Assembly (NCBI GenBank): GCA_963662705.2
Contig: OY759767.1
Span: 496,001 to 560,000 of the forward strand
Length of the DNA: 64,000 nucleotides
Source of the DNA: JAPPHA01 sp963662705
Lineage (GTDB): Bacteria; Pseudomonadota; Alphaproteobacteria; Rhodobacterales; Rhodobacteraceae
Direction of reading: 5' to 3'
Shown piece after piece: positions 8,142 to 16,980 of this stretch. A program made the position numbers and the translations under genes. Under the pieces are notes generated by a model. It was not told the origin of the DNA, made no database searches, and was given only the letters and a program-made list of their open reading frames with translations. Each line of letters begins with the position of its first letter. Within the stretch, counting starts at the first letter, position 1.

Positions 8142-8842
8142 GAGCTTTTCTTCAGCAACGCCGCGAAACGGGTCAGCATGGTCTTGGCGGACAGGGCCGG
8201 ATGTGCTTGCAGCTTGAGTTGATCGACGTCGGCACCGTCATTTTGCATCCGGTCCCGGTTTTCCTCGAACCAGATCGGGGCCTGGTCCCTGGTAATCTCC
8301 GGATGCCCCTGAATGCCCCAGACAGGCTGGTCGCGGTAGCGCCATACCTGGTTCGGGCATACGTCGGAATGGGCGAGAATCGTCATGTCCTCGTGGTCGG
8401 AACGCACTTCGTCGTTGTGCCAGACGAACATGTGAACCGCCTTGCCCAGTTCGAAACAGATGGGGTCATTTGCCGCTTCAGCCGTAACCGGCAAGTCCTT
8501 GTAGCCGATTTCGCACCGGTCCCGGCGAAAGACCTGGTCACGCCCGCACAGCGCCGACGCGAGTATCTGGCTTCCGAAACAGACGCCGAGCATGGGAATG
8601 CCGAGATCTTCGGCCTCGACGATCAGGTCATGCTCACGGTGGATGAAATCTATGTCCTCGTAAGCGCCATGGGGGCTGCCGGAGAGGAACACGCCGTCAT
8701 AACCCGCCGGGCTGTCTGGAAAATCGCCGCCATAGGCCCATCTCTGCTCGACATCCAGGCCCCAACTCTCGAACCGTTCATCGAGCCTCGCGACCGACTG
8801 CAGCCTGGGGCTGTTGCAAAGATAAAGAAGACGTGTTGTCAT
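8138..8842 (-). CDS. Class I glutamine amidotransferase-like protein
   Basis: 234 residues from ATG 8842; longer in-frame starts would run into the promoter of the divergent pxpA. The class I glutamine amidotransferase triad is visible: the nucleophile Cys in GVCFGSQILA near residue 95, and His and Glu in GIQGHPEIT near residue 180; WHNDEV is also typical. The protein stands alone without a synthetase domain, like the GuaA-N or gamma-glutamyl hydrolase-like members that remove glutamyl groups or supply ammonia. It is the first gene of a two-gene minus-strand unit with the creatinase-like M24 protein (4-base overlap), which suggests a joint catabolic role. The divergent neighbour is 5-oxoprolinase subunit A, so handling of a glutamyl or pyroglutamyl moiety is plausible, but this is inference. 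Confidence 0.85.
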   Translation of the reverse strand: MTTRLLYLCNSPRLQSVARLDERFESWGLDVEQRWAYGGDFPDSPAGYDGVFLSGSPHGAYEDIDFIHREHDLIVEAEDLGIPMLGVCFGSQILASALCGRDQVFRRDRCEIGYKDLPVTAEAANDPICFELGKAVHMFVWHNDEVRSDHEDMTILAHSDVCPNQVWRYRDQPVWGIQGHPEITRDQAPIWFEENRDRMQNDGADVDQLKLQAHPALSAKTMLTRFAALLKKSS

Positions 8843-8862
8843 GCCGTGCCGATCCCGCGTCT

Positions 8863-8890
8863 TTGACAATTGGTACACCCGGCGTATCCT
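8863..8890 (+). promoter_or_regulatory. Sigma-70-type promoter for pxpA
   Basis: TTGACA (8863-8868), a 16-base spacer and TATCCT (8885-8890) lie in the 89-base gap between the divergent amidotransferase gene and pxpA. The -35 is perfect. Transcription should begin near 8897, giving a leader of about 35 bases. Confidence 0.6.
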
Positions 8891-8931
8891 GTTCGCAATC
8901 CGGCCTGCGACCGTCGGCCTCGGGAAAGTCA

Positions 8932-9747
8932 ATGGCTATGCGTATCGATCTCAATTCAGACCTGGGAGAAGGGTTCGGGCCCTGGAAGATGGGCGATGAC
9001 GACACGATGCTGGACATCGTGACATCGGCAAATGTCGCCTGCGGATTCCATGCCGGCGATCCCGAAATCATGCACAGCATGGCCAGGAAGGCAAAAGCAA
9101 GGCGGGTGGCAGTTGGCGCCCATCCCGGCTACCGGGACCTGATCGGCTTTGGCCGACGCCCCGCGGCCGGAGTCACCGGGCGGGAGATCGAACGGCTAGT
9201 CGCCTACCAGGTCGGTGCGTTCCAGGCGGTCTGCGCTCTCGCCGGCTATCGGATGAGCTACGTGAAGACCCACGGCGCACTGGGAAATGCCTGCAATGAT
9301 GATGACGGATTGGCGGATGCGGTAGCCCGGGGCATTTCTGCTGCGGATCCCGGCCTCGTCTGGCTGGTCATGCCCGGTACGCCGACCGAAAGGGCCGCGG
9401 AACGGGCCGGGCTGCGGCCTGCGCGCGAGATCTATGCCGACCGGACCTATGCAGACAGTTTCAACCTGGCCCCCCGCAGCCGGCCGGGCACGGTGATCCA
9501 TGACGCTGCGGCGGCCAGCCGGCGTGCGCTTGAAATGGTGTCGGAAGGCAGGCTCGTGTCCGAATCGGGGAAGTCGCTGAAGGTCGAGATCGACTCGATC
9601 TGTGTGCACGGCGACAACCCTGCCAGCGTCGAAATGGCTCGCGGCATACGTGCGGCGCTTGAAGCCGAGGGTTGGACGCTGGCGCCATTTGCGCCTCCGG
9701 ATTCAGGATCCGTCGGTCACGCCGCCGACGAGGTTGGTCCCGAGTAG
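8932..9747 (+). CDS. pxpA: 5-oxoprolinase subunit A (LamB/YcsF family)
   Basis: 271 residues from ATG 8932 (a second ATG at 8938 is equally usable). The N-terminus is the family signature: RIDLNSDLGEGFG, then TSANVACGFHAGDP and VGAHPGYRDLIGFGRR, followed by YVKTHGALGN and the C-terminal ICVHGDNP. PxpA works with PxpB and PxpC to open 5-oxoproline (pyroglutamate) to glutamate using ATP. Here pxpA is alone on the plus strand, driven by its own promoter, while pxpBC lie on the minus strand. Its last 45 bases overlap the end of pxpC tail to tail. PxpABC normally form a same-strand cluster, so this convergent split is unusual. The domain is full length and looks intact. Confidence 0.95.
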   Translation: MAMRIDLNSDLGEGFGPWKMGDDDTMLDIVTSANVACGFHAGDPEIMHSMARKAKARRVAVGAHPGYRDLIGFGRRPAAGVTGREIERLVAYQVGAFQAVCALAGYRMSYVKTHGALGNACNDDDGLADAVARGISAADPGLVWLVMPGTPTERAAERAGLRPAREIYADRTYADSFNLAPRSRPGTVIHDAAAASRRALEMVSEGRLVSESGKSLKVEIDSICVHGDNPASVEMARGIRAALEAEGWTLAPFAPPDSGSVGHAADEVGPE

Positions 9748-10695
9748 CGACTCAGTTGTCGGTTGGGTTCGTACACGGTGGATGGCTGCGATCCGCGCGC
9801 GAAGCTGTTCGGCTGCTTCACGGGCCGCCTCGACCGCTTCCTCGGGCGTGACAGCAGAAAAATGCACGATTCCGCCGGGCGCGACTTGCGCCAGGCGGCC
9901 GAGATCGGCGCTGATGACCGTGGCGATCTTGGGATAACCGCCCGTCGTCTGGCAGTCTCGCAGGAGGATGGTCGGTATGCCGTCTCCCGGTACCTGGATA
10001 CTGCCGGCAAGAACCCCGTCCGATACGATGTTGGCTTCGCCCTTGTGGAGCAGGGGTGGGCCATCCAACCGGTAAGCCATGCGATCACTGTCCGGCCTGA
10101 CGGCGAACGGACTGCCGGAGAGGATTTCCAGTGCTTCGGCTGCGAAGTGATCGTGCTGGGGCCCGTGGACAAGGCGGATCGGACCGGCGATCGCGCTGGC
10201 AGGTGCGCTCTTGGACAGTTTTCCGCGATCCGGAGACTTGAAAGGCAGCAGGTCGCCGGGTGCAAGCGCCCGGCCGCCGATTCCGGAACGGCGGTGAACC
10301 GAGAGACTTCCCATCATCCCGGGCAAGTCGAAACCGCCTCCGGCAGCGAGGTAGGCAAAGACCCCGCCCCGGACCGGTCCCACTTCGATCACATCGCCGG
10401 GTTCACCTTTTGCCGAGCAGCCGTCGGGGACGGAATATCCTCCGATCCGGAGCATGCAACCCGGGCCAGACAGCGCCATGACCGCTTGCCCGCCTTCCAC
10501 CACGAACCGCCCGCCTGCCATCTGGAATTCAATGCATGCCATCTCCGGCAGGTTCCCGGTCAGTGCATTGGCCAGGGCGGCAGAATCGATGTCCATCGTG
10601 CCTGACGTGGACACGCCGTAGCGGCGCAGTCCAAACCGCCCCCGGTCTTGGACCGTGGTGCCGGACCCGCAGTCGATGACCCGAAGCCCCGTCAT
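9703..10695 (-). CDS. pxpC: 5-oxoprolinase subunit C (biotin-dependent carboxyltransferase-like)
   Basis: 330 residues from ATG 10695, which overlaps the pxpB stop by four bases (ATGA); a GTG at 10707 would add four residues. The family pattern is clear: VQDRGRFGLRRYGVSTSGTMD near the N-terminus, then ALTGNLPEMACIEF, and later LLRDCQTTGGYPKIATVI. PxpC (KipA/AHS2 type) pairs with PxpB; the two resemble the halves of urea amidolyase and allophanate hydrolase subunit 2. It is the last gene of a tight minus-strand unit (M20 hydrolase, hydroxyacid dehydrogenase, pxpB, pxpC), all linked by 4-base overlaps. Its 3' end overlaps the convergent pxpA by 45 bases. Confidence 0.93.
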   Translation of the reverse strand: MTGLRVIDCGSGTTVQDRGRFGLRRYGVSTSGTMDIDSAALANALTGNLPEMACIEFQMAGGRFVVEGGQAVMALSGPGCMLRIGGYSVPDGCSAKGEPGDVIEVGPVRGGVFAYLAAGGGFDLPGMMGSLSVHRRSGIGGRALAPGDLLPFKSPDRGKLSKSAPASAIAGPIRLVHGPQHDHFAAEALEILSGSPFAVRPDSDRMAYRLDGPPLLHKGEANIVSDGVLAGSIQVPGDGIPTILLRDCQTTGGYPKIATVISADLGRLAQVAPGGIVHFSAVTPEEAVEAAREAAEQLRARIAAIHRVRTQPTTESLLGTNLVGGVTDGS

Positions 10696-11417
10696 TCCGA
10701 CTCGCACGCGGCGATGATGTCACCTGCCTCCGATCGGGCCGCCAGGCGCTCCCACCGCCCGGCATGCACACGCTCGAACGTGATTTCGTCTCCGGCCTCA
10801 AATAGGAACACCGGATCGCGGCCGGGATGAAAGCACAGCACAGGCGTGCGCCCGATCAGGTGCCAGCCGCTCGGAGAAGGGACCGAACCGATTGCAGACT
10901 GGGCGCCGCCGATCGAGACCGACCCGCCCGGTATGCTCGTGCGCGGCGTATTCCGTCGCGGCGTTGCAAGCCGTGAATCAAGCCCGCCGAGATATGTAAA
11001 CCCCGGCACGAAACCGATCATGTAGACCCGGTAGATCGAACCGGTATGGATTTCGACAACCTTTTCGGGAGTCAGGCCGTGCAGTGCAGCCAAATCATCG
11101 AGGTCCGCGCCATGGTCGCCGCCGTAGACCACGGGCACCCGCCAGCGGCGGCGCCTTGTTGTTCCGGCACGCGCCTCACGTGCGAGCCTTGCCAGGGTCA
11201 AGGACAACTTCCCGTGCTCGGCGATCAATGGATCGAGATGCACGAGCAACGAGCGGTAGGTCGGGACGCACTCGACCACGCCTGGAAGGGCGGCGACCCG
11301 TACGGCATGGTCAAGCGCAATGACACGTTGATTGATATCGGCATCGACCCTGGCACCGAACTCCACCGCGATGGCTGAATCGCCACAGGGAACCACACGG
11401 GGGTAGGCCAGGGTCAT
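10692..11417 (-). CDS. pxpB: 5-oxoprolinase subunit B (KipI/AHS1 family)
   Basis: 241 residues from ATG 11417, chosen because it overlaps the upstream dehydrogenase stop by four bases and places the family N-terminus (PRVVPCGDSAIAVEFG) right at the start. Other family marks are VPTYRSLLVHLDP, the RVPVVYGGDHGADLDDLA stretch, and the GFVPGFTYLGGLD and IPGGSVSIGGAQ motifs of the allophanate hydrolase subunit 1 domain. It partners PxpC, and with PxpA forms ATP-dependent 5-oxoprolinase. It is complete and without odd residues. Being downstream of a carbamoyl-amidohydrolase and a hydroxyacid dehydrogenase in the same transcript ties 5-oxoproline opening, or a related lactam or ureido hydrolysis, to a larger degradation route. 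Confidence 0.94.
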   Translation of the reverse strand: MTLAYPRVVPCGDSAIAVEFGARVDADINQRVIALDHAVRVAALPGVVECVPTYRSLLVHLDPLIAEHGKLSLTLARLAREARAGTTRRRRWRVPVVYGGDHGADLDDLAALHGLTPEKVVEIHTGSIYRVYMIGFVPGFTYLGGLDSRLATPRRNTPRTSIPGGSVSIGGAQSAIGSVPSPSGWHLIGRTPVLCFHPGRDPVFLFEAGDEITFERVHAGRWERLAARSEAGDIIAACESE

Positions 11418-12334
11418 TGCGACGATGCCCCAAGGGCCTCGATCACCTTTCCGGCAGCCGCGATGGCGGTGCGATCCAGCGCCTCCAGCGCCGATCCCCC
11501 GACATGGGGCGTCAAAATCAATTTCGGGCAATCGAAGAGAGGGCTGTCCTTCGGCGGAGGTTCCGGCGAAAAGACGTCCAGTGCTGCACCTGAGAGCTTT
11601 CCGTTCCGAAGGGCAGCGACGAGCGCCGTCTCGTCGAGGAGCGTGCCGCGCGCCGTATTGATGACAATGACGCCCGGCCGCAGCGCGTCGATCCGGGCGG
11701 CATCGAATCGACGGCTCCTGCCGGGCACGGAATGAAGCGAAACGATATCGGAACGGGCGCAAAGCGTATCCATGTCCACCCGCTCGACACCGTCGCTGGC
11801 AAGGTCTGCATCCGTGGCGTGGGCGGTGACGGCGATGATGCGCATGTTGAAGGCGCGCGCCAGGGTAGCGACGCTGCGGGCTATTCGTCCGTAGCCGACG
11901 AGTCCAAGCGTCTTCCCGGCGATTTCGAACCCGGTCTGCCGGTATCGGAAGCCGAAATCACTTTTGCGCATGGCGAGGTCTGCCTGGGGGATTTGCCGGG
12001 CACAGGCGAGGATCAGGGCAATTGTGTGCTCCGCGACGGCAATGGTATTCGCACCCGGTGTGGAGGTAACCCGGATTCCCCTTGCCACGGCCGCGGACTT
12101 GTCGATCGCGTCGGTGCCGGCGCCGTGGCTTACGATCACGTCCAGGTTCGGTGCGGCTGCAATTTCGATTGCCGACAGCCCGTGATTGCGCGTGATGACG
12201 GCGCGGGCAGTGGCCAGGTGCGGCTCGAGCGCCGCGAAATCGGTGGTGTCCGGAGTGCCGACCACCAGCCCTGCGCCGCGCAGCAGTTCCAGGCCCGGCT
12301 CGGCAATCGGCTGAACCACGAGGCATTCGGTCAC
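11414..12334 (-). CDS. D-2-hydroxyacid dehydrogenase (NAD-dependent)
   Basis: 306 residues. It has the two-domain fold of the D-isomer-specific 2-hydroxyacid dehydrogenases (SerA-like). The NAD-binding loop GLVGYGRIA lies near residue 142. The catalytic Arg is in INTARGTLLDE near residue 226, the Glu in DVFSPEPPP near 255 and the His in LTPHVGGSA near 278. Members reduce 2-keto acids or oxidise D-2-hydroxy acids such as phosphoglycerate or glyoxylate. There is no ACT domain, so it is not a regulated SerA. It overlaps both neighbours by four bases inside the M20-dehydrogenase-pxpBC transcript. A keto acid released by the pathway is a likely substrate, though the sequence does not say which. 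Confidence 0.9.
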   Translation of the reverse strand: MTECLVVQPIAEPGLELLRGAGLVVGTPDTTDFAALEPHLATARAVITRNHGLSAIEIAAAPNLDVIVSHGAGTDAIDKSAAVARGIRVTSTPGANTIAVAEHTIALILACARQIPQADLAMRKSDFGFRYRQTGFEIAGKTLGLVGYGRIARSVATLARAFNMRIIAVTAHATDADLASDGVERVDMDTLCARSDIVSLHSVPGRSRRFDAARIDALRPGVIVINTARGTLLDETALVAALRNGKLSGAALDVFSPEPPPKDSPLFDCPKLILTPHVGGSALEALDRTAIAAAGKVIEALGASSQ

Positions 12335-13617
12335 TGTGGTGGCTCCAGGCAGATCCTCATGAGAACCCGTGCGGCAGCGGCAAAATCTTCAATGTCCATG
12401 GATTCATCCGGATTGTGACTGCCGTTTTCGTTGCGGATAAAGAGCATGCCGGTGGGAATGCCCATCCCGGCAAAGACCGCCGCGTCGTGGCCTGCGCCGC
12501 TGGGCATGGTGATCGCCGGCACGCCTTCGACGGAACACGCGGTTTCCAGGGCCGCAACGACCCCGCGATCCATCAAGGCAGGGAATGTCCCCGTTCGCGG
12601 ACCGAGATCAAAGCGAACCGAGTACTGCCGGGACAGCCGCTCGACCAGACCGGAGAGTTCGGAAGCGACCTGTTCAAGTCTGGCTGACGACTGGCTCCGG
12701 ACGTCGAGTGAGAAATCCACGCGGCCTGCTACCTTGCTGAATGCGTGCTCGCCAGGGTCGGAGGCAAGCTTGCCAAATGTGATCGCCAGGTCATCTCCGT
12801 TCAGTTCGGCTTCATCCCAGACCTCGTCCATTTCCGTTACCAGCGCAGCTGTTGCGCGCACGGCATCATGCCTCAGGTGACGCGGCGTTGCGCCCGAATG
12901 TGCGTAGCTGCCAGTGCAACTGGCCGATCGGTATCTGAAGGATCCCCGGATACCGGTGACAATTCCCACCGGCTTGTTTTCCGTCACCAGGCACGGCCCC
13001 TGTTCAATGTGAGGTTCGATGAACAGGCCGACTTCGGCGGGATCGAGTTGGGCCTCCCCCGCATGAAGCTGCTCGACATGACCGCCCGCTGCAGTAATCG
13101 CGACTCCAAGCGGCAAGCCGTCCGATGCACGCCGCACTTCGTTCAATTCCCTGGATTCGAGTTGCCCGAACGCGGCGCGGCTTCCGATATAGGAAGCGGC
13201 AAACCACGTGCTTTCTTCGGCGCGAATTGCCATCACCGAGATGTCGCGGGGTGGCTGCACGCCCGCCCTTGCCAGGCCGGACAAGACGGAAAGGCCGCAG
13301 AGCACTCCTGCCGCTCCGTCGAAGTTCCCGCCATGCGGGACGGAGTCGAGATGCGAACCGATGATGACGCGGTGCCCGGGCGTTCTGCCCTCCAGGGTCA
13401 GGTAAAGATTGCATGCGGCATCGGACTCCACCCGAAGTCCCAACCTCCCGCCTTCGCGTCGAAGCAAATCATGCGCGAACTGCTCTCCCTCACCGAACGA
13501 GATACGGGTGATGCCATCCCCGTCGCCGGTTCGCAGGGCAAGTTCACAAAAGAGGCTGCCTGCCAGGTCGATGTCAGGTTCAGCTCGGGCATTCGAGGTA
13601 ATCATGGCGACTGCCAC
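12331..13617 (-). CDS. M20 Zn-dependent amidohydrolase (hydantoinase/carbamoylase type)
   Basis: 428 residues from GTG 13617 (ATG 13605 would remove four). It belongs to the allantoate amidohydrolase, N-carbamoyl-L-amino acid hydrolase and beta-ureidopropionase group. Visible marks are GSHLDSVPHGGNFDGAAGVL (metal His and Asp) near residue 90, the catalytic and metal Glu pair in IRAEES near 130, HIEQGP near 205 and the late metal His in NGSHNPDESM. Such enzymes remove carbamoyl groups as CO2 and NH3 from ureido compounds. It is the first gene of the four-gene minus-strand unit with the hydroxyacid dehydrogenase and pxpBC. This supports breakdown of a ureido- or amide-containing compound to an amino acid or 5-oxoproline. 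The exact substrate is not visible. Confidence 0.9.
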   Translation of the reverse strand: MAVAMITSNARAEPDIDLAGSLFCELALRTGDGDGITRISFGEGEQFAHDLLRREGGRLGLRVESDAACNLYLTLEGRTPGHRVIIGSHLDSVPHGGNFDGAAGVLCGLSVLSGLARAGVQPPRDISVMAIRAEESTWFAASYIGSRAAFGQLESRELNEVRRASDGLPLGVAITAAGGHVEQLHAGEAQLDPAEVGLFIEPHIEQGPCLVTENKPVGIVTGIRGSFRYRSASCTGSYAHSGATPRHLRHDAVRATAALVTEMDEVWDEAELNGDDLAITFGKLASDPGEHAFSKVAGRVDFSLDVRSQSSARLEQVASELSGLVERLSRQYSVRFDLGPRTGTFPALMDRGVVAALETACSVEGVPAITMPSGAGHDAAVFAGMGIPTGMLFIRNENGSHNPDESMDIEDFAAAARVLMRICLEPPQ

Positions 13618-14210
13618 AGGCCGCAGTCAGCCTTGCGGCGCCATTCGGCCAGGGTTCCGGGCAGCAAGGTTCTCCCGGTCCCGGATTGCCACGACCTCTC
13701 GATGCGCATGCAAACGATCGGGACGGAATCCGGCGCCTTTCCGAATCGTGATTTCACCGGGCCGGGTTGGATTCCCCGGTGCCGTTCGGGTTCAGCCGTC
13801 GAAAGGCCCGGCCCGGCCAGGGTCGCTCTCGTGTCCGTGCCGCAGGCGCGGTGTCCCATGCCGGGCGCCGGGCCTGTTCGGCGAACCGGGCCCACCGGGC
13901 GACCGGTCCGAGACCGCCCGCCCGGCAACGGGCAGGCAGACGCATCGCCTGTCATGAAAAGCACTATCTCGATCATGCGTTGATGCTGCAGGCCATTCTT
14001 CGGAAACCGCCCGTATCCTCGCCGGCCGAATATTCAAAGGCATCCGCGCCCGATTCCATTCCGGTCGATACCGCAAATTGCCGTGCCTCCGGGACCGGAC
14101 GACCACCGACGCCTTGCAAGAGTTTAAGCCAATTGACGAAATGCGGACCCAAATATAACCTGAAATTCAAAGATGGGGAAAGCCCGGACTCCGGGTTTGC
14201 AAGATTGCCT
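13618..14210. other. Divergent intergenic region of the catabolic island
   Basis: About 590 bases between the minus-strand M20/pxpBC unit and the plus-strand M24/ABC transporter unit. It must hold the promoters of both. Open frames here are antisense-like and unrecognised. I see no convincing -35/-10 pair and no regulator gene. Confidence 0.5.
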
Positions 14211-15389
14211 ATGACCACGGAACCGGGGTCCGCTCTGCCTTTCTCTCGGCAGGAGCATTTGGACCGTCAGGGAAGGATGCGCCGCCGGCTGCAGGAAGCC
14301 GGGTTCGATGCAATGCTCGTCTTTGCCCAGGAGAGCCACTACTGGCTGACCGGCTACGATACGGGCGGCTTTGTCTTTTTCCAGTGTGCCGTGGTCACCG
14401 CTGACGAACAGCCAATTGTCCTGCTGACCCGCCGCCCGGACCTTGTCCAGGCGCGCGTGACCAGCACGATCGAGGACATCCGCATCTGGTGGGACGCAGA
14501 GGATGCCGACCCGGCCCGGGAGTTGCGCGGAATCCTCGAGGAGCTGGGTCTTCGCGGCAAGAGGATTGCCGTGGAGCTGAATACCCACGGATTGACCGGG
14601 TGGAACCTTTGGCGGGTTCAGAACGCCCTTGAGGGTTTCTGCACGCTTGATGACGACGATCACCTGATCCGGAAGCTTCGCCTGGTCAAGTCGCCGGCGG
14701 AGATCGCGTTTACCCGCAAGGCGGCCGAGATTCTCGACCGTTCGCTGACTGCAGTCATCGCCGTCGCCCGCCCAGGCATCCTTGATTCCGAGATCAAGGC
14801 GGAGTATCTGCGCTCGATTCTTTGCGATGGCGCCGACATGCCGCCGAATGCCCCGCTGTTCAATTCGGGCGCGCGCGCAACCTATGGCCGGGGCGTTTCC
14901 GCGCCGCGCGTGATCCAGGAACAGGACCAGTTGCTCGTCGAATATCCGGTCGCCTACCGCCGTTACAACGCGAAGACGGAATGGACGATCCTGTTCGGAA
15001 CGCCGGATCCGCGGCAAGTGCACATGTATGACGCGGCGCGGGAGACGCTGGAGCGGATGACGGAAATCGCGCGACCGGGACGCACGCTCGGAGAAATCTT
15101 CGATGCGCATGCGGAAGGGCTGGATTCTGCCGGCTACGCCCGGCATCGTTACGGGGCCACCGGCTACTCCGTCGGGTGCACGTTTGCTCCGACGAGCATG
15201 GATGTTCCGCCGATGATCTATCCCGGCAACCCGACCGTGTGCGAGCCCGGAATGACCCTGTTTTATCACGTCATGATCGGCGATTCAGAAACCGGATTTG
15301 GAATGGGGGTGGGCCATACCCTTTTGGTTACCGAAGGTGTACCGGAGGTGCTGACCGGGTTGCCCAGCGAGCTGACAATAATAACCTGA
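14211..15389 (+). CDS. Second creatinase-like M24 family protein
   Basis: 392 residues from ATG 14211. The frame is open far upstream, but the family N-terminus (PFSRQEHLDRQGRMRRRL) begins here; no clear Shine-Dalgarno is seen. The N-terminal creatinase domain contains YWLTGYDTGGFVFFQ. The C-terminal pita-bread domain lacks the dimetal set: the Asp pair is replaced in LVEYPVAYRRYNAKTEW, the His region reads ATGYSVGCTF and the first Glu region EPGMTLFYHVMI. It is therefore unlikely to be a metal aminopeptidase. Creatinase and ectoine hydrolase (DoeA/EutD) are metal-poor relatives of similar length, so a C-N or ring hydrolase acting on a small compound is a reasonable alternative. It heads a six-gene plus-strand unit with a Dpp-type importer and an M20 hydrolase. 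Confidence 0.85.
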   Translation: MTTEPGSALPFSRQEHLDRQGRMRRRLQEAGFDAMLVFAQESHYWLTGYDTGGFVFFQCAVVTADEQPIVLLTRRPDLVQARVTSTIEDIRIWWDAEDADPARELRGILEELGLRGKRIAVELNTHGLTGWNLWRVQNALEGFCTLDDDDHLIRKLRLVKSPAEIAFTRKAAEILDRSLTAVIAVARPGILDSEIKAEYLRSILCDGADMPPNAPLFNSGARATYGRGVSAPRVIQEQDQLLVEYPVAYRRYNAKTEWTILFGTPDPRQVHMYDAARETLERMTEIARPGRTLGEIFDAHAEGLDSAGYARHRYGATGYSVGCTFAPTSMDVPPMIYPGNPTVCEPGMTLFYHVMIGDSETGFGMGVGHTLLVTEGVPEVLTGLPSELTIIT

Positions 15390-15432
15390 GGCGGCAACGA
15401 CGCCGCGAATTGACGACAAAGGAGAAAATGTC

Positions 15433-16977
15433 ATGAAGAACTTGATGGCCAACCGCCGGCAGGTGGTGATCGGACTGGCGGCGGCGTCTGCTGTCCCGAC
15501 AGTCGGTTTCGCGCAGTCCGGGACACCGAAATACGGTGGAACGCTGAAGATCAGCCATTCGACCCGAATTGCCACGCTGAACGTGATGCAACTGTCCGGA
15601 CCGGCAGAGTATCCCTGTGTGGACATGCTCTATTCCGGCCTGACGCGGATCGAACCCGGCAAGAACTCGGCGGGTCCCGACCTCGCGACGAGCTGGGAAG
15701 CCAACGAGGATGCCACGCAGTTTACATACAACCTGCGCCAGGGGGTCACGTTCCACGACGGAACACCGTTCACTTCGGCAGATGTCGTGGCGACCTTCGA
15801 AGCAATCCTCGACGCGGACTTCGGCTCGCCCGCCCGGTCGGTTCTTGACGTTATCGAGACCGTGGAGGCGGTAGACGATCACACCGTCCGGTTCAATCTC
15901 AACGCGCCCTACGCCGACCTGCCGATTTCAACTGCCCATGCCAATGCGCGGATCGTATCGGCGGCGGCGCTTTCGGGTGACCTCGCCGATCTCGAGACCA
16001 AGCCAAACGGGACAGGACCGTTCAAGCTGGAAAGCTATGATTCGGCCAGGATCACCCGGCTGGTCCGCAATGACGACTACTACAAGGAAGGCCAGCCATA
16101 TCTCGACGCTGTCGAGATGCACCTGTTCCCCGACCTGGCGGCGGAAACCGCGAACTACCTGTCCGGAAATGTTGACGTGATGCTCAACGTCCAGCAGGCG
16201 GACTTTGCACGTATTGCCGCGGCCGATGGCAGCAACGCGCTGCGCGTGCCGGCGGGCCGCTACGTCAACGTCGTCATGCGCCAGGACCAGCCGCCGTTTG
16301 ACGACGTCCGGTTGAGAAAGGCATTGGCACTTTCCGTCGATCGCCAGCTCCTCGTGGACCTGGTGCTCGAGGGGCTTGGCCGTCCAGCCTACGACAACAT
16401 CCTGTCGCCGGAATTCCAGTACGCCATCGACACGCCCGAGATTCCCTACGATCCGGCTGCCGCGAAGGCGCTTCTCGCCGAAGCGGGATATCCGGATGGA
16501 ATCAGCCTCACGATGGTGGCCTCGAACCGCCCGGCGATCCGCGGGCAGGTTGCAATCGCGATCAAGGAGATGGCACGCCCGGCTGGCTTCGACATCGAAG
16601 TCGAGGCGATGCCGCACGACACCTACCTCGCGAATGTCTGGCGCAAGGGCAATTTCTACATGGCCTACTGGGGGATGCAGCCCACCGAGGATGCGACCTT
16701 CAACCTGCTCCTGACCTCGACAGCGTCATACGAGGACACTGCCTGGTTCAACGAGGAGTTCGACGAACTCGTGCGCCGCGGACGGTCAACGGCGGATCCG
16801 GCGGAACGCGCCGCGATCTACGCGGAGGCGCAGGAGATCCAGTTCCGCGATACGCCCTACATCATTGCGATGTACCAGGATGTCCTGACCGCCAGCCGTG
16901 ACTGGGTGCAAGGCTGGACGGTTCATCCGCTGAACCGGGTCTTCTTCGTGGAAGATGTCTGGCTCGACAGGGGCTGA
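15433..16977 (+). CDS. ABC transporter substrate-binding protein, family 5 (peptide/nickel type)
   Basis: 514 residues. A GGAG Shine-Dalgarno lies at 15421-15424, 8 bases before the ATG. The N-terminus has a twin-arginine-like or Sec signal (NRRQVVIGLAAASA) with a cleavage after about VGFAQ. The mature protein starts like other DppA/OppA-type receptors (PKYGGTLKISHS), with DLATSWEANEDATQFTYNLR and GVTFHDGTPFTSADVVATFE as the family signature. It should bind a solute in the periplasm and pass it to the two permeases directly downstream. The ligand class (oligopeptide, opine, glutathione-like, nickel) cannot be read from the sequence. The linked hydrolases suggest a peptide-like or ureido compound. 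Confidence 0.93.
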   Translation: MKNLMANRRQVVIGLAAASAVPTVGFAQSGTPKYGGTLKISHSTRIATLNVMQLSGPAEYPCVDMLYSGLTRIEPGKNSAGPDLATSWEANEDATQFTYNLRQGVTFHDGTPFTSADVVATFEAILDADFGSPARSVLDVIETVEAVDDHTVRFNLNAPYADLPISTAHANARIVSAAALSGDLADLETKPNGTGPFKLESYDSARITRLVRNDDYYKEGQPYLDAVEMHLFPDLAAETANYLSGNVDVMLNVQQADFARIAAADGSNALRVPAGRYVNVVMRQDQPPFDDVRLRKALALSVDRQLLVDLVLEGLGRPAYDNILSPEFQYAIDTPEIPYDPAAAKALLAEAGYPDGISLTMVASNRPAIRGQVAIAIKEMARPAGFDIEVEAMPHDTYLANVWRKGNFYMAYWGMQPTEDATFNLLLTSTASYEDTAWFNEEFDELVRRGRSTADPAERAAIYAEAQEIQFRDTPYIIAMYQDVLTASRDWVQGWTVHPLNRVFFVEDVWLDRG

Positions 16978-16980
16978 CGA

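Noticed and set aside
14124..15269. 381-codon minus-strand open frame opposite the second M24 gene
   Set aside because: Antisense to a gene with clear family motifs; no independent similarity.
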